Origin: Vreelandella neptunia
GTDB lineage: Bacteria > Pseudomonadota > Gammaproteobacteria > Pseudomonadales > Halomonadaceae
NCBI RefSeq assembly: GCF_000712975.1
Contig: NZ_JHQL01000003.1
Span: forward strand, 620,001-684,000
Direction of reading: 5' to 3'
DNA length: 64,000 nucleotides
Under the pieces are notes generated by a model. The model did not search any database. It saw nothing but the letters and a program-made list of their open reading frames with translations, and had not been told where the DNA came from. Positions 20,076 to 31,129 of the stretch are shown piece after piece; the stretch's first letter is position 1, and every line of letters starts with the position of its first letter. The translations under genes were made by a program, and so were the position numbers.

Positions 20076-21257
20076 TTATAAACTCAAACGGCCTGCCTTA
20101 TGTTTGACCGGATTGGCGTACTGTTCCAACCAATAAGGCCGCAACGCTTCAGGTATGCTGGCTAGCCGTGCGTTAAAGCGTTCTCTGTCTTGACGGGTGA
20201 TCGTTTTGCGGGCGATGAGTTCTGGTGACTCGCCAAGCGCTTCTAGAGCTAAATAGTGGCTAGGAAATAAGCGGTAGCCGCCGATCACTTGACGGTCAAT
20301 TTCTGCTGCTACTTCATCAGGTGTCGCCATATCAGCACCTACCGGGCTTCCAAAACGCAGCTGAACCCGCCCTTTAGAGCCAGTGATGCCTGACACAATA
20401 GAGCTAATATCTTCGAATTCGCTTTTCGCGTAGCTGCCTTCAGTCGCAATATCATGAAGTTCCTGAGCTTTTTGCCGATCACACGGATCATATTCATAAC
20501 TAATCGATACCGGCACTAATTTTAACTCGGCGATGGCGTCACCAAACACCATATCTCGCTCTGCGTTCCGTCTGGCCATGGTTAGCATTTTAATGATAGC
20601 GGGGTCAGTTCGATCAATGCCATTTTTCGCGCGTCCCTCGCGTTGCGCCATCCAAATAGAGTGTTGGTCAACGGTGATTGAGTGGCGAATATAGGCCGAT
20701 AGCTGCTGATAGGCCGCCAGCATGGCACGCTTGCCGCGGGCGCTGCGCGGTACGATAAAGCTTTTGTTTAGCCGCATCAGATCAGTGACGTAGGGCTTTT
20801 TAAGTAAGTTGTCTCCGATCGCGATACGAACCGTATCGCGGCCAGCTTGGTAAAGCGCGTAGTTCACAAATGCAGGATCTAGCGATATATCGCGATGATT
20901 GCCTATAAACAGATAAGCGCTGTCGTTGTCGAGCTTATCAAGCCCGGAGACCTCGAAAGCATCCGTGGTGGTGCGGATCATGCGCTCCATGTAGCTTGCG
21001 ATACGCATTTGGAAGTCGTAGACAGAGGTAACGCCCTTTACTTCACGACGTATCGCATAGCCCGCCAGAGCGCGGGCAACGGGAGGCGCCCATTTGGCCA
21101 TGCGCGGTAGCCTGAAGCGGGTCAATGCGTTTAAAAGCTCGCTATCGTGCGATAGACGCTCAAGAACATTGGCCACTTCATGATCCATATAGGGACGAAT
21201 GTCAGCCCAGGGGTCGTTGGCGTTGTCAGCGTTAAGTGCGTTGTTGTGATGAGTCAT
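20076..21257 (-). CDS. PlsC/PlsB-superfamily acyltransferase
   Basis: A 393-residue protein with the order of blocks seen in glycerol-phosphate acyltransferases: IGNHRDISLDPAF (block I), SFIVPRSARGKR (block II region), MAQREGRAKNG (block III, with EGR) and LKLVPVSISYEYDP (block IV proline). The catalytic His-Asp pair is spaced by five residues (H-RDISL-D), not the usual four. There is no clear membrane anchor. Likely acyl transfer to a glycerolipid, substrate unknown. It precedes the small unknown gene on the same strand by 170 nt. Confidence 0.7.
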   Translation of the reverse strand: MTHHNNALNADNANDPWADIRPYMDHEVANVLERLSHDSELLNALTRFRLPRMAKWAPPVARALAGYAIRREVKGVTSVYDFQMRIASYMERMIRTTTDAFEVSGLDKLDNDSAYLFIGNHRDISLDPAFVNYALYQAGRDTVRIAIGDNLLKKPYVTDLMRLNKSFIVPRSARGKRAMLAAYQQLSAYIRHSITVDQHSIWMAQREGRAKNGIDRTDPAIIKMLTMARRNAERDMVFGDAIAELKLVPVSISYEYDPCDRQKAQELHDIATEGSYAKSEFEDISSIVSGITGSKGRVQLRFGSPVGADMATPDEVAAEIDRQVIGGYRLFPSHYLALEALGESPELIARKTITRQDRERFNARLASIPEALRPYWLEQYANPVKHKAGRLSL

Positions 21258-21315
21258 GCGATCCGTTGGATATAGGCAAATATAAACAGTTTACATCAGC
21301 AGGCTGAAGGCTAAA

Positions 21316-22254
21316 TTAAGCGTCTGGCTGCGTGACAGCTTCGCGCTGAGCTTCCCCACCTAGCCACTCGATTAGGCGAGGAATATCCTCTGACAGTGCC
21401 TGCGCCATCAAAATAAAATCAGTTTCTAAGCGGGCAAGCGCATCATCGCCATCGTCTGCGTGATCGGCTTCTTCAATTAATGCATCGCCAAAGCGCAGTG
21501 ATTTCAGCGCCAAGTCATCATGCAGAACAAAGCTTAAACGGCCCTCCAAGCTAATCGCGAGCTTACTGGCTTGCCGTCCACTTTCCAGTAATTGCTGGAT
21601 CTCGTCACTGTCCAGATCAACCTGGCGAGCACGTAGCACGCCGTCATCGCCTTTCGCTTTTAACTCAACTTGATCCCCTAATTGAAGATCAGCAGGGCGG
21701 CTAGCCGCTTCGCCCAACCATTGAGTCATCGCGCGTATCGGCAGGGTTTGCGATGTGAGTGGCGTGACTTTCAAGCTACCCAGTGTTTCGCGTAATAGGT
21801 CCAGCACATCTTCAGCGCGTGTGCGGGAGCTTGCATTGATACCGATTAACTGGTGACGCGTGTCCCACCATAAATCGATTTTCTGACTGCGAACAAATGC
21901 CCGAGGCATTAGTTCCTCTGTGACCTGCTCTTTTAGCGCTGTTTTTTCTTTGCGGGTGACTTTTCGTCCTTCGCTAGCTTCGATATCAGCGACTTTTTCG
22001 TCCACTTCCTCTTTAACTACAGAAGCAGGCAGTAGGCGCTCCTGGCGTAGGGCAGAAAGTAGCCGATGGCCCTGGAGTTCGTGTAGTCGCTGGCCACTAC
22101 CTAATCTGCCTGCGGGGGCTGTCCACCCTAAACGACGCGCGTCGGCGCTTCCTAGCGGTTTGGCTGCAAACTCGTTTAACGCATCCTCTAGTGTCGCGCT
22201 ATCTAGTTCAGGGGCGCCATGAAGGCGATATAAATGTAGGTGCTTAAACCACAT
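21316..22254 (-). CDS. rdgC: Recombination-associated protein RdgC
   Basis: RdgC forms a ring around double-stranded DNA and restrains RecA. This 312-residue protein begins MWFKHLHLYRLH and contains WWDTRHQLIGINASSRTRAE and FVLHDDLALKSLRF, all characteristic; E. coli RdgC has 303 residues. The start at 22254 (MWFK) matches the family; a frame starting 30 nt upstream adds residues not found in relatives. Divergent from the thioesterase gene, with about 180 bp of AT-rich promoter DNA between them. Confidence 0.93.
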   Translation of the reverse strand: MWFKHLHLYRLHGAPELDSATLEDALNEFAAKPLGSADARRLGWTAPAGRLGSGQRLHELQGHRLLSALRQERLLPASVVKEEVDEKVADIEASEGRKVTRKEKTALKEQVTEELMPRAFVRSQKIDLWWDTRHQLIGINASSRTRAEDVLDLLRETLGSLKVTPLTSQTLPIRAMTQWLGEAASRPADLQLGDQVELKAKGDDGVLRARQVDLDSDEIQQLLESGRQASKLAISLEGRLSFVLHDDLALKSLRFGDALIEEADHADDGDDALARLETDFILMAQALSEDIPRLIEWLGGEAQREAVTQPDA

Positions 22255-22432
22255 GTCACCGATCCTATTTAAAAGGTGGCACATTATGGCGAAACCAAGC
22301 CCTTCCTACCAGCGCCTTAGGGGGTTAACCTGGTTGTTGTGCTAGTTTAAAACTTGTGTTTGATTTGAGAGGCTTTGTCTAGTTCACGGAATTTAAAATT
22401 AGTCGCTAATGAATTTTGAATAAAGGATGGTT

Positions 22433-22867
22433 ATGTCTACATCGATTTCCAGCGTTTCGCTTCGTGTACGTGGTTACCATCTAGATGGCTATGGTCACGT
22501 CAACAACGCACGTTATCTTGAATTTATGGAAGAAGGACGTTGGGCTTTTTTTGATGATCACCCGCGTCTGATCAATCAACTTCATAAGGCCGGACGAGCT
22601 TTTGTCGTGGTCAATTTAAATATTGATTATCGAGCTGCTGCCGTACAAAACGATGATTTGCGGATTATGACCGGTATTGTCGATGTGGGGGAGCGTAGTG
22701 CGATTTGTCATCATCGAATTGTGCGACAAGACGGCGTACTCGTTGCTCAAGCAGATTTGACCTTTGTACTGCTGGATATGAAGGCTAATAAAGCGGCTCC
22801 TATCGAGGGAGACGTGCGAGAGGTGCTTAATGGCCTTGTAGTCGATAAATCGACCTTTTTAGCGTAA
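22433..22867 (+). CDS. Acyl-CoA thioesterase, 4HBT hotdog family
   Basis: A 144-residue hotdog-fold protein with the 4HBT signature DGYGHVNNARYLEFMEE, in which the Asp and the NN pair mark the active-site helix; relatives are FadM/YbgC-type thioesterases. Cleaves acyl-CoA esters, chain preference not visible. The ATG at 22433 has AAAGGA at a 5-6 nt spacing; an ATG two codons earlier overlaps the ribosome site itself. A terminator follows, so it is probably monocistronic. Confidence 0.82.
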   Translation: MSTSISSVSLRVRGYHLDGYGHVNNARYLEFMEEGRWAFFDDHPRLINQLHKAGRAFVVVNLNIDYRAAAVQNDDLRIMTGIVDVGERSAICHHRIVRQDGVLVAQADLTFVLLDMKANKAAPIEGDVREVLNGLVVDKSTFLA

Positions 22868-22934
22868 ATCGTAATGCCGCTGCCACTGACTGCCCATGGT
22901 GCTTATGCAGTGGTATGATGGTGCTGACTCTGCG

Positions 22935-22968
22935 CGCCGCCTTGTTGTGGTATCAAGGGCGGCTTTTT
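22935..22968 (+). terminator. Terminator between thioesterase gene and gyrA
   Basis: GCCGCCTTG and CAAGGGCGGC form a stem with one bulge, followed by TTTTT. It ends 51 nt before the gyrA start. Confidence 0.65.
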
Positions 22969-23019
22969 AAGCGCTTTTAACTCTCGCAGTGCCAATGCAG
23001 TGCAAAGGATCTGACTTTC

Positions 23020-25779
23020 ATGGGTGACATCGCCAGAGAAATCTTGCCCGTCAATATTGAAGACGAGCTTAAACAGTCGTACCTCGACTACGCGATGAGT
23101 GTCATTATCGGTCGCGCTCTTCCCGATGTGCGTGACGGCCTCAAGCCTGTTCACCGGCGTGTGCTTTTTGCCATGCACGAGCTGAGCAACGATTGGAATA
23201 AACCGTACAAGAAGTCGGCGCGTGTCGTCGGCGATGTCATCGGTAAATACCATCCGCACGGTGACAGTGCGGTTTATGACACTATCGTTCGTATGGCCCA
23301 GCACTTTTCCATGCGTCACGTACTGGTGGATGGTCAGGGTAACTTTGGTTCCATTGATGGTGATAACGCGGCTGCCATGCGTTACACCGAAGTGCGCATG
23401 GCACGCCTTGCCCACGAGCTGTTAGCTGACCTGGAAAAAGACACCGTCGATTGGGTCGATAACTACGACGGCACTGAGCGCATTCCGGCTGTGCTGCCAA
23501 CCAAAGTTCCTAACCTGTTGATCAATGGGTCATCAGGGATTGCAGTGGGCATGGCTACCAATATCCCGCCCCATAATATGCGGGAAATAATTGATGGTTG
23601 TCTGGCGTTAATTGATGACTACACGCTCACCGTCGATGACCTCATGCAGTACATTCCAGGACCGGATTTCCCTACCGGCGGTATTATCAATGGTCGTGCG
23701 GGTATTTTAGACGCTTATCGCACTGGGCGTGGGCGCATCTACGTGCGTGCCTGCCACACGATTGAGCATGATGATAAGAGTGGTCGAGATCACATTATCA
23801 TCACTGAGCTGCCTTACCAGGTGAATAAAGCGCGATTGATCGAGAAGATCGCTGAGCTGGTAAAAGAGAAGAAAATCGAAGGTATCGCAGAACTCCGCGA
23901 TGAGTCGGATAAAGATGGTCTGCGTGTGGTAATCGAGATCAAGCGTGGTGAATCGGGTGATGTTGTTGTCAACAACCTATTTGCACAAACACAGCTGCAG
24001 AATGTGTTTGGCATCAACATGGTGGCACTGGAAAACGGCCAGCCGCGCACTCTGAATATTAAAGAGATGCTAGAGGCGTTTATTCGCCACCGCCGTGAAG
24101 TTGTTACTCGCCGAACTTTATATGAACTAAAGAAAGCCCGTGAGCGTGGACATCTGTTGGAAGGTTTGGCAGTTGCCATCTCCAACATTGATGACGTTAT
24201 CGAGCTGATCAAAGCATCTCCCAATGCTGCTGAGGCGCGCGAAAAGTTATTGGCGAAAACGTGGAAGCCTGGTCAGGTGACCGCGATGCTGGAGCGCGCG
24301 GGCGCAACTTCATGTAAGCCTGAAGAGCTAGATGAAGGGTTTGGTCTAAATACGGCGGCAACAGAGTATCGGCTGTCGCCGGCGCAGGCTCAGGCAATTC
24401 TTGAGCTTCGCTTGCATCGCCTAACGGGTCTTGAAACCGAGAAGCTATTAGACGAATACCTGTCGATTCTTGAAAAGATAGCCGAGTTCACGACTATTTT
24501 GGCGTCTCCAGATCGTCTGATGGAAGTGATTCGAGAAGAGCTGCATGCCGTACGTGACCAGTATGGCGATGACCGTCGTACGGAAATTCAGGCGAGCCAC
24601 CTTGATCTGTCGATTGAAGATCTAATCGCTGAAGAAGATATGGTGGTGACTGTCTCCCGCTCTGGCTACGCCAAGACACAGCCGTTGTCTGATTATCAGG
24701 CTCAACGCCGTGGTGGACGCGGTAAGTCAGCCACCGCGATGAAAGATGAAGATGTTATTGAGCACCTGCTGGTGGCGTCTACCCATGACACCGTGCTGCT
24801 GTTCTCTAACCGTGGCAAGGTGTATTGGCTGAAAGTGTACGAGATGCCAAATGCCAGTCGTGGCTCTCGGGGCAAGCCGCTGGTCAACATGCTACCGCTA
24901 GAAGAAGGTGAAGCCGTCAATGCCATTTTGCCGGTGCGTGACTACGATCCTGAACACTACATTTTCTTTGCAACGGCGAAAGGCACCGTAAAACGCACCA
25001 GTCTTGAGCAGTTCTCTCGTCCACGTAGTGTTGGTTTGATTGCTATTGATTTGGAAGAGGGCGATCGTTTGGTGGGGGCTGCTATTACGTCTGGCTCTGA
25101 TCACGCCATGCTGCTTTCTTCTAACGGTAAGGCTATTCGCTTCGAAGAAGGCAATGTGCGAGCGATGGGCCGTACCGCACGTGGTGTGCGTGGTATGCGT
25201 CTGGCAGGTGCCGCTGAAGTTATTAGCTTGATCATACCTAAGAGCCAGCAAATTGACGCTGAAGATGACGCTGACGTAGATGCAGATACCCAAGTTGTTG
25301 CGGCCGAGAATGCTCAAGCGGAAGGTCAGATCTATATTCTCACAGCCAGTGAGAATGGCTATGGTAAGCGCACGCGCCTGGAAGAATTTCCGCTGCGCGG
25401 CCGTGGTGGGCAAGGCGTAATTGCGATGCAAACCAGCGAGCGTAACGGCGCTTTGGTGGCGGCAATGCAGGTTTACGACAGTGACGAAATGATGCTGATC
25501 ACCGACCGAGGCACCTTAGTTCGTACCCGAGTCGAAGAGGTATCAACGACCTCACGTAATACCCAAGGGGTTATGCTGATTCGCCTGGGTAAAGAAGAAA
25601 AACTAGTCAAAACTGTCCGCGTGGATGAGCCTGCAGAAATTGATGTATTTGAATCAGACATTTCAGATACAGACGTTCATAGCACGGACACGGTCGATAC
25701 AGATACCGTTGATACGGGTGAGTCAGCCAACACTGACAATGGCGAACAGGAACCGGGAACCGATGACACGTCATTATAA
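23020..25779 (+). CDS. gyrA: DNA gyrase subunit A
   Basis: DNA-cleaving subunit of gyrase. The 919-residue protein has the catalytic Tyr122 (RYTEVRM) and the quinolone-determining region with Ser83 and Asp87, i.e. the sensitive form. The C-terminal wrapping domain begins with the GyrA box [11 protein letters not shown]. Two acidic additions are visible: an insert [13 protein letters not shown] between blades and a tail of about 45 residues rich in Asp, Glu, Thr and Ser. Acidic tails modulate wrapping in E. coli GyrA; here it also fits a salt-adapted proteome. Its last 17 nt overlap serC. Confidence 0.98.
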   Translation: MGDIAREILPVNIEDELKQSYLDYAMSVIIGRALPDVRDGLKPVHRRVLFAMHELSNDWNKPYKKSARVVGDVIGKYHPHGDSAVYDTIVRMAQHFSMRHVLVDGQGNFGSIDGDNAAAMRYTEVRMARLAHELLADLEKDTVDWVDNYDGTERIPAVLPTKVPNLLINGSSGIAVGMATNIPPHNMREIIDGCLALIDDYTLTVDDLMQYIPGPDFPTGGIINGRAGILDAYRTGRGRIYVRACHTIEHDDKSGRDHIIITELPYQVNKARLIEKIAELVKEKKIEGIAELRDESDKDGLRVVIEIKRGESGDVVVNNLFAQTQLQNVFGINMVALENGQPRTLNIKEMLEAFIRHRREVVTRRTLYELKKARERGHLLEGLAVAISNIDDVIELIKASPNAAEAREKLLAKTWKPGQVTAMLERAGATSCKPEELDEGFGLNTAATEYRLSPAQAQAILELRLHRLTGLETEKLLDEYLSILEKIAEFTTILASPDRLMEVIREELHAVRDQYGDDRRTEIQASHLDLSIEDLIAEEDMVVTVSRSGYAKTQPLSDYQAQRRGGRGKSATAMKDEDVIEHLLVASTHDTVLLFSNRGKVYWLKVYEMPNASRGSRGKPLVNMLPLEEGEAVNAILPVRDYDPEHYIFFATAKGTVKRTSLEQFSRPRSVGLIAIDLEEGDRLVGAAITSGSDHAMLLSSNGKAIRFEEGNVRAMGRTARGVRGMRLAGAAEVISLIIPKSQQIDAEDDADVDADTQVVAAENAQAEGQIYILTASENGYGKRTRLEEFPLRGRGGQGVIAMQTSERNGALVAAMQVYDSDEMMLITDRGTLVRTRVEEVSTTSRNTQGVMLIRLGKEEKLVKTVRVDEPAEIDVFESDISDTDVHSTDTVDTDTVDTGESANTDNGEQEPGTDDTSL

Positions 25780-26866
25780 TTTTTGTGCAGGGCCAGCGGC
25801 CCTGCCTGTCGCAGTGCTTGAACGTGCGCGCAGCGAACTGCTGGATTTTCAAGGGCGTGGCCTGTCTGTTATGGAGATGAGCCACCGTAGCGACGAGTTT
25901 GTCGCTATTGCGGATCGCGCTGAAGCCGACCTGCGCCAGTTGCTGGATATTCCAAGTAACTACAAAGTGCTTTTCTTGCAGGGCGGGGCCAGCATGCAGT
26001 TTGCGATGTTGCCGATGAACTTGCTTGGGCAGGGGGGTAGCGCCAATTTTATCCAAACGGGTATTTGGGGTAAAAAGGCGATCAGTGAAGCGCGGCGATT
26101 AGGGTTTAACTGTCATGTAGCGGCGAGTAGCGAAAGCAATGGCCATACAGCGGTGCCTGAAGCAGAAGCGCTGGCAGTAAGTAGCGATGCCGCCTATTTG
26201 CATTACACCTCAAATGAAACCATCGGTGGTCTAGAGTTCGACTATACGCCAAGGGTTCAGCGCGCTGATGGCATGGACATACCGCTGGTTTGCGATATGT
26301 CTTCGAACATTCTATCCGGTCCTATCGATGTGGCGCAGTTTGGAGTGATTTACGCGGGAGCTCAGAAAAACATTGGCCCAGCTGGCTTAACGTTGGTCGC
26401 TGTCCGTGATGACTTGCTTGGCAAAGCGCCTAGCTCCATTCCGTCACTGTTTGACTATCAAATGCTTGCCGATGCCGGTTCTATGGTAAATACGCCGCCA
26501 ACCTTTGCATGGTACTTGGCAGGCCTTGTTTTCCAGTGGTTAAAGGATGATATCGGTGGTTTAGAGGCGATGGATGACATAAACCAGCGCAAAGCGCAGA
26601 AGCTTTATGCTGCTATTGATGCCAGTGATTTCTATAGCAATCCCATTGCCAGCCGTAACCGGTCCCGCATGAATGTTCCGTTTGTGTTAGCCGATAGTGG
26701 TTTAGACAACGTATTCCTGCAAGAAGCTGACGAGGCGGGGCTTCTTAACCTGAAGGGCCATCGTAGTGTTGGCGGCATGCGTGCGAGTTTATATAACGCG
26801 GTGCCTGAAGAGGCCGTTGATGCGCTAATCGCCTTTATGGCGGATTTTGAACAACGAAGAGGCTAA
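25763..26866 (+). CDS. serC: Phosphoserine aminotransferase
   Basis: PLP enzyme of serine and pyridoxal-phosphate synthesis. The 367-residue protein starts [15 protein letters not shown], typical of SerC, with the PLP lysine Lys202 in [12 protein letters not shown] and the ending [14 protein letters not shown]. The frame is open far upstream inside gyrA, but family length and the N-terminus fix the start at 25763, which gives a 17-nt overlap with gyrA. First of the amino acid genes in the run serC-pheA-tyrA/aroA-cmk. Confidence 0.96.
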   Translation: MTRHYNFCAGPAALPVAVLERARSELLDFQGRGLSVMEMSHRSDEFVAIADRAEADLRQLLDIPSNYKVLFLQGGASMQFAMLPMNLLGQGGSANFIQTGIWGKKAISEARRLGFNCHVAASSESNGHTAVPEAEALAVSSDAAYLHYTSNETIGGLEFDYTPRVQRADGMDIPLVCDMSSNILSGPIDVAQFGVIYAGAQKNIGPAGLTLVAVRDDLLGKAPSSIPSLFDYQMLADAGSMVNTPPTFAWYLAGLVFQWLKDDIGGLEAMDDINQRKAQKLYAAIDASDFYSNPIASRNRSRMNVPFVLADSGLDNVFLQEADEAGLLNLKGHRSVGGMRASLYNAVPEEAVDALIAFMADFEQRRG

Positions 26867-26871
26867 CCATC

Positions 26872-27963
26872 ATGTCCGATACGCCGATTAATTTAGACGA
26901 CTTACGTCAACGTATCGACCAGTTGGATGGCGATATTCTGCGCTTGATTAGTGAGCGCGCCAACTGCGCCCAGCAGGTGGCACACGTTAAACTTGCTCAA
27001 GATAAAGACGCCATATTTTATCGTCCTGAGCGGGAGGCGCAGGTGTTGCGCCGCATTATGTCGTTGAACCAAGGCCCGCTAGATTCAGAGGAAATGGCGA
27101 GGCTGTTCCGTGAAATTATGTCAGCGTGCCTTGCGCTGGAGCAGCCTGTCAAAGTTGCTTACTTGGGGCCAGAGGGTACATTTACCCAGCAGGCGGCACT
27201 TAAACACTTTGGTGAGAGCGCTGTTAGCTTGCCGATGGCGGCAATTGACGAAGTCTTTCGTGAAGTTGAGGCGGGCGCCGTTCATTACGGGGTGGTGCCG
27301 GTAGAGAACTCTACCGAAGGCGTTGTTAATCACACGCTCGACACCTTTATGGACTCGTCAATCAAAATCTGCGGTGAAGTGGTTCTGCGTATTCATCATC
27401 ATCTGCTAATTAGCGAAACCACGCGGCGCGATAAGGTCTCACGGATTTATTCTCATCCGCAGTCATTTGGTCAATGCCGTAAATGGCTTGATGCCCATTA
27501 CCCTCATGCTGAGAGAGTGCCTGTTTCTTCTAACGCAGAAGCAGCCAAACTGGTAAAAACCGAGTGGCACAGCGCGGCAATTGCAGGTGATATGGCGGCA
27601 AAGCTGTATGGTTTAGAACGTATAGCTGACAAGATCGAAGACCGGCCTGATAACTCGACGCGTTTTCTGATTATTGGTAATCAAGATGTGCCACTATCAG
27701 GCGAGGATAAAACCTCCATTGTTGTTGCTATGCGCAACCAGCCTGGGGCGCTGCATGACTTATTAGAACCGTTTCATCGTCACCGTATTGACTTAACGCG
27801 GATCGAAACACGTCCTTCACGTACGGGTGTTTGGAACTACGTGTTCTTTATTGATTTTAAAGGGCATCGTGATGAGCCTCAGGTGGCAGCTGTGCTTGAA
27901 GAAGTCAGGCTACGCGCTTCTGAGTTGCGTGTGCTTGGCTCCTATCCGTTAGGCGTGCTGTGA
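26872..27963 (+). CDS. pheA: Bifunctional chorismate mutase / prephenate dehydratase
   Basis: Converts chorismate to prephenate and then phenylpyruvate for phenylalanine synthesis. The 363 residues comprise an AroQ-type mutase (about 5-90, with LRQRIDQLDGDILRLISER), the dehydratase domain (about 95-275, AYLGPEGTFTQQAA and the catalytic NSTEG in VPVENSTEG) and an ACT domain (about 285-360, with ESRP-like ETRPSRTG) for feedback by phenylalanine. Starts 5 nt after serC and overlaps the following GTG by 4 nt. Confidence 0.96.
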   Translation: MSDTPINLDDLRQRIDQLDGDILRLISERANCAQQVAHVKLAQDKDAIFYRPEREAQVLRRIMSLNQGPLDSEEMARLFREIMSACLALEQPVKVAYLGPEGTFTQQAALKHFGESAVSLPMAAIDEVFREVEAGAVHYGVVPVENSTEGVVNHTLDTFMDSSIKICGEVVLRIHHHLLISETTRRDKVSRIYSHPQSFGQCRKWLDAHYPHAERVPVSSNAEAAKLVKTEWHSAAIAGDMAAKLYGLERIADKIEDRPDNSTRFLIIGNQDVPLSGEDKTSIVVAMRNQPGALHDLLEPFHRHRIDLTRIETRPSRTGVWNYVFFIDFKGHRDEPQVAAVLEEVRLRASELRVLGSYPLGVL

Positions 27964-30266
27964 CGGCGTGTACCTTTGGGGCGTTGGAAGCTAGCGCTGA
28001 CGTTTGGCCGCCATGTCAAGAGTCACATCTACTGATTGTTGGCCTTGGTTTGATTGGGGGGTCGCTGGCTGCCGCACTTCGGCAATCAGGCTTCAAAGGC
28101 CGCATTTCAGCGTGTGACCCCAACCCGTCAGAAATCGCCTTGGGGATAAATTTAGGGTTAATAGATAGCGGCGGATCACAATTAACAGAGCTGCTGGACG
28201 GTGTCTCTATGGTGGTGCTGGCCGTGCCGGTCTTAGCCATGGAGAGCGTAATGTCGACGTTGTCGGCGGCTCTTCACCGTGCGTCTGAGCACGTGGTTAT
28301 TACTGACGTAGGCAGTACGAAAGCGACAATCCGTGACTGTGCTGTGCGTACCTTTGGTGAAATGCCCCCTGCAATGGTGCTGGGCCATCCGATTGCTGGT
28401 TCTGAAAAAAGTGGTGTTGCAGCCGCTAATGCAGCGCTTTATATCAATCATAAAGTGATTTTGACCCCCGAGCCTACGACAGATTCAGACGCGCTTACGC
28501 GGGTTGAGGCGCTGTGGCGCGCTGCTGGCGCAGACGTACTGCAAATGAGTGTAGAGCGGCATGACCAAGTGCTGGCGCGCACTAGTCATTTGCCACATTT
28601 ACTAGCATTTTCGTTGGTCGACACGCTGGCGCGCCAAGACGAGCGGTTAGAAATTTTTCGCTATGCTGCCGGTGGGTTTCGTGATTTTACCCGGATTGCT
28701 GGCAGCGACCCTGTGATGTGGCGAGATATCTTTATTGCCAACCGCGATGCCGTCTTGTCATCGTTAGATGATTTCGAAGCAGGCCTTGCAAGGTTACGGC
28801 AGGCGGTAGAAAGCGGCGATAGCGACACCCTCATTGCAACGTTTGATCGTGCCAGTCATGCACGCCATTATTTTGATACGTTATTGAATAAAACCAGCTA
28901 TCAGGCGGAATATCATATGCAACCACACGGTAAAGTGACTTATCGGGTGCAGCCCGGCGGCCAGGCGCAAGGTCGTCTTCGCGTGCCAGGGGACAAATCA
29001 ATGTCCCATCGTTCAATTATGCTGGGCGCCTTGGCAGAGGGTGTTACTGAAGTTAAAGGGTTTTTAGAGGGTGAGGATAGCCTCGCGACTTTGCAGTCCT
29101 TCCGTGAAATGGGTGTCGCCATTGAAGGGCCTCATCAGGGGCGGGTTACTATTCACGGCGTGGGCATGCATGGACTGAAAGCCCCAGCAGGCCCGCTTTA
29201 TGTGGGTAACTCTGGCACTGCCATGCGTTTGTTTGCTGGGCTATTGGCTGGTCAGGCATTTGACAGTGAGCTAACTGGTGATGAGTCGTTAACCAAACGG
29301 CCAATGGGACGTGTTGCTGACCCATTGCGTTTGATGGGCGCCACTATCGACACCGCTGAGGGCGGTCGTCCGCCGCTCAGGATTAAAGGTGGTGCTGCGC
29401 TCAAGGGAATCAATTACGACATGCCCATGGCCAGTGCGCAGGTGAAATCCTGCTTGCTGTTAGCCGGCATGTACGCCGAAGGTGAAACGCGCGTGCGTGA
29501 GCCAGCGCCTACTCGCGATCACACTGAACGCATGCTCAATGGCTTTGGCTATAGCGTCTCACGCGAGGGTGATACCTGCTGGTTGCAAGGTGGCGGTAAG
29601 CTAACGGCAGGACCGATTGACGTGCCTTCGGATATCTCGTCGGCAACGTTCTTTTTAGTGGCAGCAGCTATTACACCAGGGGCAGATATTACCCTTGAAC
29701 ACGTAGGCATTAATCCTACGCGTATTGGCGTGATTAATATTCTCAGTTTGATGGGTGCTGATTTAACACTTGAAAATGAGCATGAGGTTGGTGGTGAGCC
29801 AGTGGCGGATATCCGCATTCGTTACACGCCGTTGAAGGGTATTGATATTCCTGTTGACCAGGTGCCGCTGGCGATAGATGAATTTCCCGCACTGTTTATT
29901 GCCGCTGCCAATGCGCAGGGTAAAACACGTTTGCGCGGCGCTGAGGAGCTGCGGGTCAAAGAGTCTGACCGGATTCAAGCAATGGCCGATGGACTAGCGA
30001 TACTAGGCGTTGAACATACAGTGGTTGAAGACGGTATAGATATCGTTGGCAATGCTGACGATAACGTTGCTAGCTACGGCGGCGGACGTATTGATAGTTT
30101 AGGCGACCACCGTATTGCCATGGCCTTTGCAATTGCCTCATTGCGCGCGAATGAAGAAATCATTATCGATGACTGTGCCAATGTGGCAACTTCTTTCCCT
30201 GACTTCGTGGCCCTAGCACAACACATTGGCATGCGTGTCAGCGTGGAGGGTGCTAATGACGCTTAA
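27960..30266 (+). CDS. Fused prephenate dehydrogenase / EPSP synthase (TyrA-AroA)
   Basis: A 768-residue fusion. Residues 1 to about 315 are prephenate dehydrogenase with the NAD-binding [16 protein letters not shown]; from about residue 320 an EPSP synthase begins, with [22 protein letters not shown], the RPMGRV and [10 protein letters not shown] signatures. The EPSP part resembles class II enzymes ([17 protein letters not shown]) but has Gly where the tolerant CP4 enzyme has Ala. The fusion is known from Pseudomonas and relatives. Start codon is GTG, overlapping the pheA stop (GTGA). One polypeptide thus serves tyrosine-specific and common aromatic steps. Confidence 0.93.
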   Translation: MTACTFGALEASADVWPPCQESHLLIVGLGLIGGSLAAALRQSGFKGRISACDPNPSEIALGINLGLIDSGGSQLTELLDGVSMVVLAVPVLAMESVMSTLSAALHRASEHVVITDVGSTKATIRDCAVRTFGEMPPAMVLGHPIAGSEKSGVAAANAALYINHKVILTPEPTTDSDALTRVEALWRAAGADVLQMSVERHDQVLARTSHLPHLLAFSLVDTLARQDERLEIFRYAAGGFRDFTRIAGSDPVMWRDIFIANRDAVLSSLDDFEAGLARLRQAVESGDSDTLIATFDRASHARHYFDTLLNKTSYQAEYHMQPHGKVTYRVQPGGQAQGRLRVPGDKSMSHRSIMLGALAEGVTEVKGFLEGEDSLATLQSFREMGVAIEGPHQGRVTIHGVGMHGLKAPAGPLYVGNSGTAMRLFAGLLAGQAFDSELTGDESLTKRPMGRVADPLRLMGATIDTAEGGRPPLRIKGGAALKGINYDMPMASAQVKSCLLLAGMYAEGETRVREPAPTRDHTERMLNGFGYSVSREGDTCWLQGGGKLTAGPIDVPSDISSATFFLVAAAITPGADITLEHVGINPTRIGVINILSLMGADLTLENEHEVGGEPVADIRIRYTPLKGIDIPVDQVPLAIDEFPALFIAAANAQGKTRLRGAEELRVKESDRIQAMADGLAILGVEHTVVEDGIDIVGNADDNVASYGGGRIDSLGDHRIAMAFAIASLRANEEIIIDDCANVATSFPDFVALAQHIGMRVSVEGANDA

Positions 30267-30945
30267 TGTCCCCGTGCTAACGATCGATGGCCCAGGTGGG
30301 GCTGGTAAAGGCACCATTAGTGGGTTGGTGGCTGAGCGCTTGGGGTGGCACCTATTAGATAGCGGGGCGTTATATCGGCTTACCGCCCAGGCAGCCTTAA
30401 AACATAACGTAGCCTTAGATGATGAGGCATCGTTAGCATCGCTCGCAAGCCAACTTGACGTTGCTTTCCCCGTTAAGGATGGTCAGCCCCGGACACTTTT
30501 AGAAGGTGAAGATGTTTCTCGGGAAATACGCACAGAGCACGCTGGGGAGCGTGCTTCTCGTGTAGCAGCGCTACCACAGGTTCGTAAGGCGTTGCTTCAG
30601 CGTCAGCAAGATTTTCGGCGATCGCCTGGCTTGGTGGCCGATGGTCGCGATATGGGAACCGTGGTGTTTCCGGAAGCACCATTGAAAATTTTTCTAACCG
30701 CCAGTGCCGAAGAACGGGCACGGAGACGGTATCTACAGTTGCAGGAAGCAGGGGTGGGTGCTAGTCTATCGAGTCTTTTAAAGGAGATTCAGGCACGCGA
30801 TGCACGCGATACGCAGCGCAGTGTGGCTCCTCTCAAGCCGGCAGATGATGCCATAACGCTTGATACCACACGCCTGAGCATACCGGAAGTGGTAGATCAG
30901 CTGACCGAATTGCTAATCCAGCGTGGAATGGCAAACGGCATTTGA
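30256..30945 (+). CDS. cmk: Cytidylate kinase
   Basis: Phosphorylates CMP and dCMP. The 229-residue protein has the P-loop [10 protein letters not shown] near the N-terminus, the CMP-binding LLDSGALYR and [11 protein letters not shown]. The ATG at 30256 follows GGAGGG at 5 nt and overlaps the 3' end of the aroA part by 11 nt; an upstream in-frame ATG lies deep inside that gene. The cmk-rpsA order is standard in gammaproteobacteria. Confidence 0.96.
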   Translation: MTLNVPVLTIDGPGGAGKGTISGLVAERLGWHLLDSGALYRLTAQAALKHNVALDDEASLASLASQLDVAFPVKDGQPRTLLEGEDVSREIRTEHAGERASRVAALPQVRKALLQRQQDFRRSPGLVADGRDMGTVVFPEAPLKIFLTASAEERARRRYLQLQEAGVGASLSSLLKEIQARDARDTQRSVAPLKPADDAITLDTTRLSIPEVVDQLTELLIQRGMANGI

Positions 30946-31129
30946 TTCCCCCTTGCGGCGTTTTTGGAAAGGTGTCACGACGTGGCAGGGCGACTACTCC
31001 ATATCAGAGAGCCCGGTCAGGTCTAACCAGCGCTAACACCTCCAAAAGCTGAATGACATTAGGCCCGTACTTGCTGGTGGTACGGAGAAGGCAGTTATGC
31101 CTCAACAACGTTGATCACGTAGGAAAACC
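30946..31129 (+). promoter_or_regulatory. rpsA leader region
   Basis: 184 nt between cmk and rpsA. A hairpin with arms CCGTAC (31065-31070) and GTACGG (31080-31085) lies 45 nt before the ATG and is followed by AGAAGG. The direct AGGA site before the ATG is weak. In E. coli the rpsA leader folds into hairpins that let S1 repress its own translation; the same role here is inference from position. Confidence 0.35.

Noticed and set aside
22903..23415. 170-residue frame on the minus strand opposite gyrA
   Set aside because: Antisense shadow of a certain gene, no ribosome site, composition fits a mirrored codon pattern.
24898..25431. 177-residue frame on the minus strand opposite gyrA
   Set aside because: Shadow of the gyrA C-terminal domain; no start signal or family pattern.
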